Shown piece after piece: positions 35,212-43,858 of a DNA stretch of 64,000 bases. Each line of letters begins with the position of its first letter. Within the stretch, counting starts at the first letter, position 1. The notes below the pieces were generated by a model. It did not search any database. It had not been told where the DNA came from and saw only the letters and a program-made list of their open reading frames with translations. The position numbers and the translations under genes were made by a program. Origin of the DNA: CAUZWH01 sp965224275 (lineage in GTDB: Bacteria; Pseudomonadota; Alphaproteobacteria; SHVV01); the NCBI GenBank assembly GCA_965224275.1, contig CBDCYR010000011.1, forward strand, positions 638,628-702,627. The letters run 5' to 3'.

Positions 35212-36129
35212 ATGCAGAATCTCATCAGCACCGAAACGTCATCGCAGACCGCAATGGCTTGCGAACAGGCCGCCCTGTTCGGCGCGACACCTGGTCCCGA
35301 CGAGTTCGACAACCGCGAGATATGGAACGAGGACGAGGCGCTTGCCGGAATCGAGGAAGCGATCCACATCCTGGCCGGTACCGTCGCACCCGACGGCACG
35401 CAGCTCGCCGACGAACGGGAGAGTCTGCTCTGGGGCTTCGTCAATGCACTGCACGCCCAGGTCCAGCGCCTCGACCGCGGCATCGACAAGATCGCGCCCG
35501 AGATGAAAGATCTCGGCCAGGAGCAGGACGGCTCCGAGATCAAGTCGCGCGAACTGGAACTCCTCACCGACCGGGTTCAGAATCTCGGCGACCGGCGCGA
35601 CGCATTCGAGGCCATGCGCGACCTCGCCGCCGAGGGATACCGCACCGAGACCGGCGACACCTGGCGTCCGCGTAACGGGTCGCACAGCAGCCAGACCGGC
35701 AAACTCACCTCGGCCGCCATCGACGCCCGCGACTACCTGCGCGCACGCAAAGACCGCGAGACCTCCGCGCATCTGCCCGAGGGCACCCTGGTCGCCTTCA
35801 CTGGCGGCAAGGACTTCGGCGACGTTACCGCCATCTGGCACTCCCTCGACAGCATCAAGATCAAGTACGACGATATGGTCCTGCTGCACGGCGGCGGACC
35901 TGGAGCGGAGAAGATCGCGGCAAGCTGGGCCGAGAAGAACGGCGTTCACCAGGTCGTATGCAAACCGAATTGGGACCGGGACGGCAAGGCCGCGCCCTTC
36001 CGGCGCAACGACGTCCTGCTGAACTTCCTGCCGAAGGGCCTCCTCGCCTTTCCCGGTTCTGGCATCACCAACAATCTAGTCGACAAGGCACGCAAGATCG
36101 GAATCCCCGTTCTTCTCGCCGCCGCGTAG
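35212..36129 (+). CDS. DUF2493 (SLOG, YspA/cpYpsA-related) protein, intact copy
   Basis: Start placed at ATG 35212, 7 bases after GGAGAG, to match copy 1; the frame is open further upstream. The 305-residue product has an N-terminal helical region (GTQLADERESLLWGFVNALH, LGQEQDGSEIKSRELELLTD) and a C-terminal SLOG/DUF2493 domain with LVAFTGGKDFGDV, VLLHGGGPGAEKIAASWAE and GLLAFPGSGITNNLVDKARK. It is the intact relative of the gene split at 27,257/54,795. At the equivalent of the split site it reads TCGTATGCAAACC, two changes from the reconstructed uninterrupted site. Confidence 0.9.
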   Translation: MQNLISTETSSQTAMACEQAALFGATPGPDEFDNREIWNEDEALAGIEEAIHILAGTVAPDGTQLADERESLLWGFVNALHAQVQRLDRGIDKIAPEMKDLGQEQDGSEIKSRELELLTDRVQNLGDRRDAFEAMRDLAAEGYRTETGDTWRPRNGSHSSQTGKLTSAAIDARDYLRARKDRETSAHLPEGTLVAFTGGKDFGDVTAIWHSLDSIKIKYDDMVLLHGGGPGAEKIAASWAEKNGVHQVVCKPNWDRDGKAAPFRRNDVLLNFLPKGLLAFPGSGITNNLVDKARKIGIPVLLAAA

Positions 36130-36143
36130 CGACACCCTTCAAG

Positions 36144-36187
36144 GGCCGGTCCCCGCCACCACTCGGCGCGGGATCGGCCTTTTTTTG
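36144..36187 (+). terminator. Terminator after DUF2493 copy 2
   Basis: GGCCGGTCCCCGCC pairs with GGCGCGGGATCGGCC and is followed by seven T. Bases 36,188-36,434 beyond it hold short inverted repeats (GCGAGCTTACGCTCGC) but no gene. Confidence 0.75.
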
Positions 36188-36434
36188 TGCCGGTTGGTTA
36201 GAGTAGCAACCCATGGCGGGACGCTTCGCGCCACCGCCAACCGTGCGAGCTTACGCTCGCTGGCGGCTCGCCGTTCTTCGAACGATGCATCGCCGCCGAT
36301 CGACTCGACGCTTCGCGCCATCGCCGTACGCGGGCGCTGAAGCGCCACGCTGGCGCCCGCCCATCCCCCATTGCAACTTCACTATCCACATCCGGAAAAT
36401 CGCCACGACGAACCCATGTGCGCCGTCATTCGTC

Positions 36435-36737
36435 TTAGAACGGATCTTTGCCTTCTTCGGACACCATGACCCTGGCAGCCTCGGCAACCTTCCTTCCCGG
36501 CAACACGCCCTCGGTCAGAAACGTCCGCAGACTGCGCTCCGTGATATCGATACCGCCCGATTTCAACACCTCATGCATTTGAGCCACCGTCACCCCCTTC
36601 GCCTGTTGCTTGACCAGCCGCTTCCGCAAACGGTCCAGTACATCAGTCAGGCTCAGCTTCGGCGGCTCAAGTTTCGCCAACTCGCCGTCTAAAGCATCGA
36701 AGTCGATATCCGCTTCGTTGAAGCGTTTCGCCGGCAT
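36435..36737 (-). CDS. Small protein divergent from the relaxase, possible mobilization accessory
   Basis: A 100-residue protein with GGGGAGATGG before its ATG. An acidic N-terminus (NEADIDFDALDGELAKLEPP) is followed by a helical region ending in VTVAQMHEVLKSGGIDITER and SLRTFLTEG, which resembles the small winged-helix-like proteins often found beside relaxase genes. It ends in KDPF. Divergence from the relaxase across a 404-base gap suggests a relaxosome or autoregulatory role; this is inference. Confidence 0.6.
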   Translation of the reverse strand: MPAKRFNEADIDFDALDGELAKLEPPKLSLTDVLDRLRKRLVKQQAKGVTVAQMHEVLKSGGIDITERSLRTFLTEGVLPGRKVAEAARVMVSEEGKDPF

Positions 36738-37141
36738 CGTCCATCTCCCCGTTGTTTCCGGAACCCGCGATCATGCCCGGATTCTGCCATTGGCCCGACA
36801 GCCGGTCAATTCCGCCCTTCGACCGGCCAATTTAAATGTCCCGCCCCGTTCCAGGGTCAGGCCAATATCCCCCTTGATTCCCTTCTTCGCATCCTATATC
36901 CTCTCGCGAAACGTGTCGAGTAGGTATATCGGAGGCACACCTCTGCACCGTGGTGCTTTTATTTCGATAAATGCAATGAACTTTGCACTGGTTTATAGAG
37001 ATCTCATGGCCGTTCCGTTAACCATCTGTAAAACACAGGAATTCCCAAGGCTGGAATCATGAGAGCTGCAACAGTCATATTTCAGCTGCACTCCGGCCAG
37101 GTTGTATCCCTACCCGGCAACGTTGTTAGCGGTCTGGCTTC
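36738..37141 (+). promoter_or_regulatory. Relaxase upstream region, candidate oriT
   Basis: A 404-base, comparatively AT-rich gap between the divergent accessory gene and the MobF relaxase, where an origin of transfer would be expected. It contains GCACCGTGGTGC (inverted repeat), TTTGCACTGGTTTATAGAGA and GGTTGTATCCCTACCCGG. No nick site can be assigned with confidence. Confidence 0.4.
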
Positions 37142-40100
37142 ATGGTAGCCACCCTGGCCCAGGCCGCCTCTGCGGCGTATTACCTTGAGAGCCAGCGCTC
37201 TTTTCGACATCCCAACGAGTACTACACGGCGGGTGAGGAACCCGACGGCGTCTGGTTCAACCCAAAGGGCCTGTTCGCTCTTGCCGACGGCGGCAAGGTC
37301 GACAGCAGCGACTTCCACCGGCTGTATAACGGCTTCGCACCGAACACCGTAGGCAAGCTCACACAAAACGCAGGCAGCGAGCGGCGCTCGGCGGGTCTCG
37401 ACATGACCTTCAGCGCGGACAAGAGCGTCTCGGCCCTGTGGGCCGTCGCCGACCCAGACCTGCGTTCGGAAATCGAGCGAGCGCATAACGATGCGGCTCG
37501 CGTAGCGCTGGAGGAAACAGTGCTGAGGCATTGCGCCTATACCCGTATCCGTAACCGGAACGGCGAGATCGAGGTGCTTCCCGCCGATATATCGGCAGCG
37601 ATGTTCCAGCATGGCACCAGCAGGGACAACGACCCGCAGCTTCATACCCACTGCGTGATCTTCAATGCCGCCCGGACACACCGGGACGGCAAGTACCGGG
37701 CGCTGCATCAACACCCGGTCTACACCTGGATGAAGGCGGCGGGGGCAGTTTACCGCAATGCCCTGGCCTGGAGCCTGCAAGAACGTCTCGGCATCCGCAT
37801 GGAACAGTACGGCAAGGATGGAGAGTTCACCCGTATCGCAGGCATGCCCGAGGACCTGACCGGACACTGGTCGAAGCGCCGGGCGGCGATTATCGAAGCG
37901 GCCCGGGAGATGGGCTTTACGGTCGAAGGCAACGCGCCGCGCGTGGCGGCGGCGAACAAGATCACGCGGGCCGGTAAGTCGCCGGACAACGACCCGGAGA
38001 TCCGGCACGCGCGCTGGCGCGGCGAAGCGGCAGGGTATGTCGAACGCGAGACACTAATCGACTTGCTATTGGGCAAGGCGGAAGAGATTACCCAAGAGCA
38101 GATCCGGGCGCTGACAGAAGTCCTGGAAGACTTGCCGTACCGTCTTACCCGCGAGGAAGCGGTATTCCGCCTGCCGGATATCGTGGAGCGGGTGGGCAAT
38201 GCCACCGCAGGGTTGTTGAACCATGAGGCGGTCACGACAAGCATAGAGCGTGTTCTTCTGAGCCCGGAGGTCGTGCGCCTGACCCGTCCGCCCCGTTCGG
38301 CCGAAGGCCGGGCCGACATGGCGCATACCAGGCTCTACTCAACCCGTCACAACCTGCAAATGGAGCTTGAAGTCCGCGACATGGCGGCAGGAATGGCCGC
38401 CGATACGGGACATTCCCTGCCCGCCCAGGCAATCGAGGCAAAGGTGGCGAGGCTTCTGGCGGCCGGTTATCCGTTGAGCGAAGAACAGATCGAGGCCATT
38501 CGTGCCGTCACGGCTTCGAGCGGACGTGTAGCCATCATCGAAGGAGCGGCGGGCTCGGGCAAGACCACGACGCTGCGGCCCAGCGCCGATCTCTACCGCG
38601 AACACGGGAGCGACATCATCGCCACCGCCGTGGCCTGGCGCACGGCGGTGGCGCTGGGCAATGACGTTAAGGCGCGTCCGTTCTGCGTCGACAAGCTGCT
38701 GCGTCTTGCCACGCGGGGCGGGATCGATATCGATGGAAACACCACCATTATCGTCGATGAGGCGGGAATGCTATCGACCCGTCAGGCGCATCATATTCTC
38801 AGGCTCTCCGAGCGCCATGGAGCGAAGATCGTATTCGCGGGCGACACCCAACAACAGCAACCCGTTGAGGCGGGACCGGGGCTGAGGCTGATCCGTGATG
38901 CCGTTGGCAGTGTCCGGGTGGACCGCATACGGCGGCAGAAAGCGGACCTGGAGGATATCCTGACCCATATCCAGGGGGAGACACCGGAGACGGCGCGGCT
39001 CCTGGCGAGTTCGATGGCAGAGGAGAGGCGCACCAGAATTCTTAACTACTACGAGAACATGAAGGGAAAACTTGTTTTTACACCGTGGCAGGTCGCTGCT
39101 TCCGAGGCACTGCGCGACGGCGATGCGGCTTCAGCCATTGCAGCCCATCACCTGCGTGGACGGTTCCATATCGGGTACGACGAAGAAAAGACTTTGACCG
39201 GTTTGGTCGACGACTGGGACCGCTACCAGCGGGCAAACCCCGGCAAGTCCAGCGTGGTGCTGGCGCGCACACGGGCTGAAGTGAGGGCACTGTCGCACCT
39301 GATGCGCGAACGGCGGTTCGCTGCGTTGCCGGATGGGGACCGGGCCGATATGGACCGGGCCCATGCGGACCGGGTGACGGTGATCGTCAGCAGGGGCACG
39401 GAAGACGATCGGGCAACCTCGCCGCTGGAGATCGCGCGCGGCGACCGGTTGCGCATCGGCGCCACGCACTGGGAGAAGCAGCTGTTCAACGGCACTGTCG
39501 TCACGGTCGAGGACTTCAAGGTTGAGAGGGCTGAGGCCGGAACGGAGCCGAGTGTCCTGATTTCTGCGCGCACCGAGGATGGGCGTGAGGTCAGATTCCA
39601 TCACGACGAGATCCGCGACTGGTACGGCAATATCCGTCTCGATCATGGTTATGCGATGACCATCACCTCGGCCCAGGGGCTGACCGTGGACCGGACGTTC
39701 CTGCTGGCCGACGCGAGGCCCTCGCGCGAGACGATTTATCCCGCCGCAACGCGCCATCGCGAGAGGCTCGACATCTACCTCAACCGGGCGCCGCTCACCC
39801 TCGATATCGCCGACAGGCGAGCCGACAACGACCGGGAAGTTGCGGTGACGGACACCGAGATCCGGGCGTATCTGGCCGAACGATGGTCGCGCTCGCAGCC
39901 CAAGGAGGCGGCGCTCGACTATATGGCCGACGGCATATGGGAAGACCGCCGGGAGGATGTCCGGGAGGACAGAAGCCGCTCCCCTGGCGAAGCCCAGGGC
40001 GAGGCGGGTGATATCCACGCAGCTGCGAACGACAACGCGCTGGCTCGCATCGCGCGGGATGTCCGGCGCACTGCCTTCGGCTGGCGTCACGCCCAGACGG

Positions 40101-42619
40101 TGAGCACTTTCGTCGATGGCCGAAGAGAGGTTCTCGCGGCATATGACGATCTCCGCGAACGGACCCGCATTGAAGGCGATGCCGTGGCGCTTGGGCCTGC
40201 TTACCGCGAGACGCTCACCCGGCATGCCGTGTTGCAGAAACAGGCAGCGGCCTTCCGCGCCCGACCGGACGAATTCGCGTCCCTGCTCGCAGAGCGCGGC
40301 GGCATTGCCCGCAAGGACCTCGACGCCTTCGAGGAACTCCACGCTCGCGCACGACGCCACCGGCGAGCGGCCACGATGCGGCACGTGCATCGGATAAAGA
40401 AGGAAGCGGAACAGGAGGCACAACAACCGAAACCCGAATTGCGGCAAGGAGAGCTGGCGCTGAAGGGCGGCCGCACCGAAGCGTCCAGGCGCGCCGATAC
40501 GGTGACGCGGGACACGGCCGGGATGCAGTCTTCGGATCGTGATGCGGCGTCGGCCCAGTACGTCGACACCGTCCCGCCGGCCGAAGCCGAAGATTACCCC
40601 TGGGCACATGCCGCGGCCGCGCAGGAGGATGTGCCGCCGCCCAGGCTGGACCAGGACCCCCCCAAGCCGGACTGGCATGCGCCTTGCGAAGCATTGTGGC
40701 GGGACTGGAGCGAGCTCAGCGAACGCGTCCGGCAAACCGGGGAGCCGTTATTCTACGCCAAGGGCTACATAGACATGATCCCACGTATTCAGGCGCTGGC
40801 GGAGAACCCGGATATCGCGGCCGAGACACGGGCGCCGATGATCGAGGCATTCGAAAAATATCAACGGGATCTCTCGGCGCGCCAATACGTCGAGGATTAT
40901 CTTGACGCCGCCGAACAGCACATGGACACGCATGCTTACCTCCGGCGCGCAGCCGATGACCTCGGCGTTCGGATCGTTGAGGTATCGGATCACCTGGGCT
41001 GGAGGCAGGAAGCGGACCGTCTGACGGAAGCGGCCGAGGCCATCCTCGCGGACGGCGAGACGTATGGCGTCCATCTCGACAATATGGAAACCGGCAGGGC
41101 GCGCGTGGAACGGGAGCTATCACGGCTGAGCTACGTCATCCGGGACGATGGCGAATATGCCCCCAAAGTCAAGAAACCGGAACCGCGCAGCGACCCTGCG
41201 GATACACGGGAGAAAGTCGAACAAGCGGAGCCCGTGACGCCGGCCTGGATGCCGACCTACGAAGCCTTGCGTCAGGACTGGAACAGCCTCATCGAAAACG
41301 CCCGGCAAGCCGGTATCCCATTATTTTACGCCAACGGCTACATGGACATCATCCCGCGCATCCGGGGATTGATGGAGAACCCGGATATCCCAGCCAAGTC
41401 ACGAGCGCCCCTGATCCAGGTCCTTGAGAATCACCAGCGCTATCTCTCGACCCGCAAACATATCCTGGACTATCCGGGCGAAGCGGAACGGCATATGGAT
41501 GCACGCGCCCCCCTCAAAGACGTTGCAGAGAATCAGGAAATCGAGCTGACCGGGGTTCCGGCCTACGCGGACTGGCGGCAGGAGGCCGAACGCCTCACGG
41601 CCGCGGGCGAGGCCATGCTCTCCAGCAAGGAAACCTATGGCTCCCATCTTAACAGGATCGTCGAGGCCAGGACGCTCATGATAAGGGCGCTCTCGGCGCT
41701 TCGCGAGGCGATCCGGGCTGAGGACAAGGAACTGGCCGAACGGAAGGAGCGTGAGATTCGACGCCTGCGAAACCGCCACTGGGTCGGTCCCCGGTTTGCG
41801 TCGGTTGACGGCGCTACGCCGGATACGGCGCGGACCATGTCCAGTGGCGCCGCGCCTGTGCAGGCGGTACTCTCCCGCCTCGTCAGCGCCATTGGCTACT
41901 TCGTCGGCGGGCAGGGCTACCACGATCGGCTGCGGACCGCGACCTTCGCGCGGGAGGCTCTGGGGCGATCGGAGGAACTGAAGCGGGACTGGAACCGCCA
42001 GGTGGATCGCGCCGCGGAGGAGGGCGTCCATGTCATCTACACGGATGGCTACGGCCGTCTGCACAAGGAGCTCGACACCATCGCCGGAGACATGCTCCTG
42101 GATCGCGGCGTCAAATCGGAGATAAGCGCCGTGCTCGCTCAGCTCGGCAAGGCAATGTCAAACCGCAACTATTTCGACAACTGGCCCAAGCTCATGGCGG
42201 GCCAGATGGACCGCCGCGAAGCGCTGGCGGCCAAGGCGGCCGAGCGGGGCGGGGCGGTTCCCGACCATGAGGACTACGACACATGGCGGAACGTGACCGA
42301 CTTTGCGGTGGGCCGTTGCGCAGGGCTCATGGACGACCTGTTGAATTACGGCATCCACCTGGATTACATCGCACTCCGGGAAGAGAGCCTCGACTCAGCG
42401 CTCACGCGGGTGCGCGACGTGCTTGAAGACGACGACCGGCACCTCGCGGCAACCCTGGCAGGACAACGCGCGGGTGAGAGCCCCCGGATGCGCGACGAGC
42501 GCATCGCCCGTCTGCTCGACGATCCGGAGAAGCTCCGGGAGTTGCGGCAACAGCGCGCCGAGCGCAAGGCCGAAAGGCAGCAGCAGAGCAAGGGCCGGCA
42601 TTGGAGCATGCGAATTTAG
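37142..42619 (+). CDS. MobF-family conjugative relaxase/helicase with triple C-terminal repeat
   Basis: An 1,825-residue TrwC/TraA-like protein that would nick and unwind the element for transfer. The N-terminal relaxase domain has candidate nucleophile tyrosines (AAYYLESQ, residues 13-14; EYYT, 27-28) and the three-His metal site (His157, His168, His170 in QHGTS...QLHTHC). The helicase has Walker A GAAGSGKT (about 468), Walker B IIVDEAGM (about 536) and YAMTITSAQGLT (about 835). From about residue 1176 three related 150-190-residue units follow (starting near 1176, 1367 and 1605), each with a W/L-rDW start, a YxxGY segment, and YxxWRxxx...G..LHLD-type helices. The middle units share GY.DMIPRI/GY.DIIPRI and ENPDI. 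No type IV secretion genes are in the window, so transfer would depend on another element. Confidence 0.93.
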   Translation: MVATLAQAASAAYYLESQRSFRHPNEYYTAGEEPDGVWFNPKGLFALADGGKVDSSDFHRLYNGFAPNTVGKLTQNAGSERRSAGLDMTFSADKSVSALWAVADPDLRSEIERAHNDAARVALEETVLRHCAYTRIRNRNGEIEVLPADISAAMFQHGTSRDNDPQLHTHCVIFNAARTHRDGKYRALHQHPVYTWMKAAGAVYRNALAWSLQERLGIRMEQYGKDGEFTRIAGMPEDLTGHWSKRRAAIIEAAREMGFTVEGNAPRVAAANKITRAGKSPDNDPEIRHARWRGEAAGYVERETLIDLLLGKAEEITQEQIRALTEVLEDLPYRLTREEAVFRLPDIVERVGNATAGLLNHEAVTTSIERVLLSPEVVRLTRPPRSAEGRADMAHTRLYSTRHNLQMELEVRDMAAGMAADTGHSLPAQAIEAKVARLLAAGYPLSEEQIEAIRAVTASSGRVAIIEGAAGSGKTTTLRPSADLYREHGSDIIATAVAWRTAVALGNDVKARPFCVDKLLRLATRGGIDIDGNTTIIVDEAGMLSTRQAHHILRLSERHGAKIVFAGDTQQQQPVEAGPGLRLIRDAVGSVRVDRIRRQKADLEDILTHIQGETPETARLLASSMAEERRTRILNYYENMKGKLVFTPWQVAASEALRDGDAASAIAAHHLRGRFHIGYDEEKTLTGLVDDWDRYQRANPGKSSVVLARTRAEVRALSHLMRERRFAALPDGDRADMDRAHADRVTVIVSRGTEDDRATSPLEIARGDRLRIGATHWEKQLFNGTVVTVEDFKVERAEAGTEPSVLISARTEDGREVRFHHDEIRDWYGNIRLDHGYAMTITSAQGLTVDRTFLLADARPSRETIYPAATRHRERLDIYLNRAPLTLDIADRRADNDREVAVTDTEIRAYLAERWSRSQPKEAALDYMADGIWEDRREDVREDRSRSPGEAQGEAGDIHAAANDNALARIARDVRRTAFGWRHAQTVSTFVDGRREVLAAYDDLRERTRIEGDAVALGPAYRETLTRHAVLQKQAAAFRARPDEFASLLAERGGIARKDLDAFEELHARARRHRRAATMRHVHRIKKEAEQEAQQPKPELRQGELALKGGRTEASRRADTVTRDTAGMQSSDRDAASAQYVDTVPPAEAEDYPWAHAAAAQEDVPPPRLDQDPPKPDWHAPCEALWRDWSELSERVRQTGEPLFYAKGYIDMIPRIQALAENPDIAAETRAPMIEAFEKYQRDLSARQYVEDYLDAAEQHMDTHAYLRRAADDLGVRIVEVSDHLGWRQEADRLTEAAEAILADGETYGVHLDNMETGRARVERELSRLSYVIRDDGEYAPKVKKPEPRSDPADTREKVEQAEPVTPAWMPTYEALRQDWNSLIENARQAGIPLFYANGYMDIIPRIRGLMENPDIPAKSRAPLIQVLENHQRYLSTRKHILDYPGEAERHMDARAPLKDVAENQEIELTGVPAYADWRQEAERLTAAGEAMLSSKETYGSHLNRIVEARTLMIRALSALREAIRAEDKELAERKEREIRRLRNRHWVGPRFASVDGATPDTARTMSSGAAPVQAVLSRLVSAIGYFVGGQGYHDRLRTATFAREALGRSEELKRDWNRQVDRAAEEGVHVIYTDGYGRLHKELDTIAGDMLLDRGVKSEISAVLAQLGKAMSNRNYFDNWPKLMAGQMDRREALAAKAAERGGAVPDHEDYDTWRNVTDFAVGRCAGLMDDLLNYGIHLDYIALREESLDSALTRVRDVLEDDDRHLAATLAGQRAGESPRMRDERIARLLDDPEKLRELRQQRAERKAERQQQSKGRHWSMRI

Positions 42620-42700
42620 TCCGGCCTGGTCGCGCTGGCGACGAGATCGCGATAGCGTCGTCCATCGGACGAAGGGAGTCGCCGACACGACAAGACCAAG

Positions 42701-42718
42701 GTGCGTCGGGTGTGAGAA
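42701..42718 (+). other. Element-end motif, left end of the 10.4-kb island
   Basis: GTGCGTCGGGTGTGAGAA. The same core occurs at 53,066 and, inverted, at 55,411-55,427, each just upstream of a twin-integrase pair. It lies 82 bases after the relaxase stop. Confidence 0.6.
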
Positions 42719-43300
42719 CCAACCGCCGAAGGGCGTCCCTATCCCGCTTCCTGCCTGCTCAAACCGTCGGGCGATGAAAGCCGTTATGCAACCGGCATTT
42801 AGCCCGAGCGGCGTTTGAGCGACCGCGCCCGCCACGCACCCGGGGAAACAGTTCCCGAACCGCCGCGCGGCTTCCGAGTGTCACTATAGGAAGCACGAGG
42901 TAACAAATCAATGTGTGAAGTCTCGCGCACCGGCGGGGTCATTCACTCGGCCCGCACAGCCGGCGCCGGTGCGGGCTCGACCGTTACCGCCCCGCCCACG
43001 GGCCTCCGCACATGTTCCCTCAACGCCGAGTCGGGCGGTGCACACGTTACTGCGCCGCAAGGCGGTCGGCGGTCATGACGCTACGGCGAGCGCTTGCGGC
43101 GCGTAACGCGGCGCGCTACAGTGAAGCATGAGGATCAGGCACAAGGGACTTCGGGCGCTGCACGAGCGGGACCATGCCGCGCGGCTGCCTGCCGGGCTGG
43201 CGCCACGGCTCCGGCGCATCCTGTTCCGCCTGCAAGAGGCGACTCATCCGGGCAGCGCCGACGCGCCCGGCTTCCGGCTGCATCCCCTCAAGGGCGACCG
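42702..43300 (+). repeat. About 600-bp direct repeat, left copy
   Basis: Aligns with 53,066-53,674, with scattered substitutions and small indels. It contains the shared text GTCCCTATCCCGCTTCCTGC, GAAAGCCGTTATGCAACCGG and GGAAGCACGAGGTAACAAAT, then the higB start region. Similarity ends inside higB at AAGGGCGACCG. No other gene lies between 42,620 and 43,127. Confidence 0.88.
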
Positions 43301-43400
43301 TGCGGGCCAGTGGAGCATCCGCGTCTCGGGCAACTGGCGGGTCGTGTTCCGCTTCGAGGACGGCGAGACGGTGGACGTGGACCTGATCGACTATCACTGA
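43128..43400 (+). CDS. higB: HigB-like toxin (RelE/ParE superfamily)
   Basis: A 90-residue toxin with the family pattern: an N-terminal helical region, FRLHPLKGDRAGQWSIRVSG and NWRVVFRFEDG, and the end VDVDLIDYH. HigB toxins cleave mRNA on the ribosome and are neutralised by HigA. The antitoxin starts 20 bases after its stop, toxin first as is usual for higBA. The first 58 codons lie in the direct repeat and recur, truncated, at 53,502. Confidence 0.93.
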   Translation: MRIRHKGLRALHERDHAARLPAGLAPRLRRILFRLQEATHPGSADAPGFRLHPLKGDRAGQWSIRVSGNWRVVFRFEDGETVDVDLIDYH

Positions 43401-43419
43401 CCGGAAAGGAGCGCTGACC

Positions 43420-43734
43420 ATGAACGACATTGCAAACGATCGCGTTTGCCCGATGCTGAACCCGCCGCACCTGGGCGAACTGATCCGCGAGAGCATGGAC
43501 GATGTGGGCTGGAACGTCACCGAGACGTCGGCGCGGCTCGGCTGCGAGCGCGGAACGCTGTCGCGCCTGCTGAACGGCAAGGCGGGCGTGTCCGCGACCA
43601 TGGCGCTGGCGCTGGAGGATATGGGCTGGGGCACCGCCGATCACTGGATGCGGATGCAGGCGAGCTACGAGCTTGCGCGAGCGCGCCGGGACCGCGTCGC
43701 CACCGAAAGGCGCGCGGGCGAATGGTACCCATGA
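43420..43734 (+). CDS. higA: HigA-like antitoxin, XRE-family HTH
   Basis: A 104-residue antitoxin with an AAAGGAG site. MLNPPHLGELIRESMDDVGW and NVTETSARLGCERGTLSRLLNG form the HigA-type helix-turn-helix, followed by ATMALALEDMGWGTADHWMRMQ. It binds HigB and probably represses the higBA promoter. The C-terminus extends into a basic tail (RRDRVATERRAGEWYP). Genes for defence enzymes follow. Confidence 0.93.
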   Translation: MNDIANDRVCPMLNPPHLGELIRESMDDVGWNVTETSARLGCERGTLSRLLNGKAGVSATMALALEDMGWGTADHWMRMQASYELARARRDRVATERRAGEWYP

Positions 43735-43858
43735 TCCGGCCTCGCGCCCGCACTGCGGGACGGGGTACCGTCCCGAGTACCGCTGTGCGCCTGCGGGCAC
43801 TGCTTCCGGCCAACAGCAGGCCGTCCCTCGCGCGGCGCAAACCGGGCGGCGCGGACTG

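Noticed and set aside
14671..36446. GATCCGTTCTAA occurs at the end of ssb (14,671-14,682) and, inverted, at the end of the gene at 36,435.
   Set aside because: In both it encodes a terminal Asp-Pro-Phe and stop; a 12-base match alone, with no extended similarity on either side, is too weak to call an attachment site.
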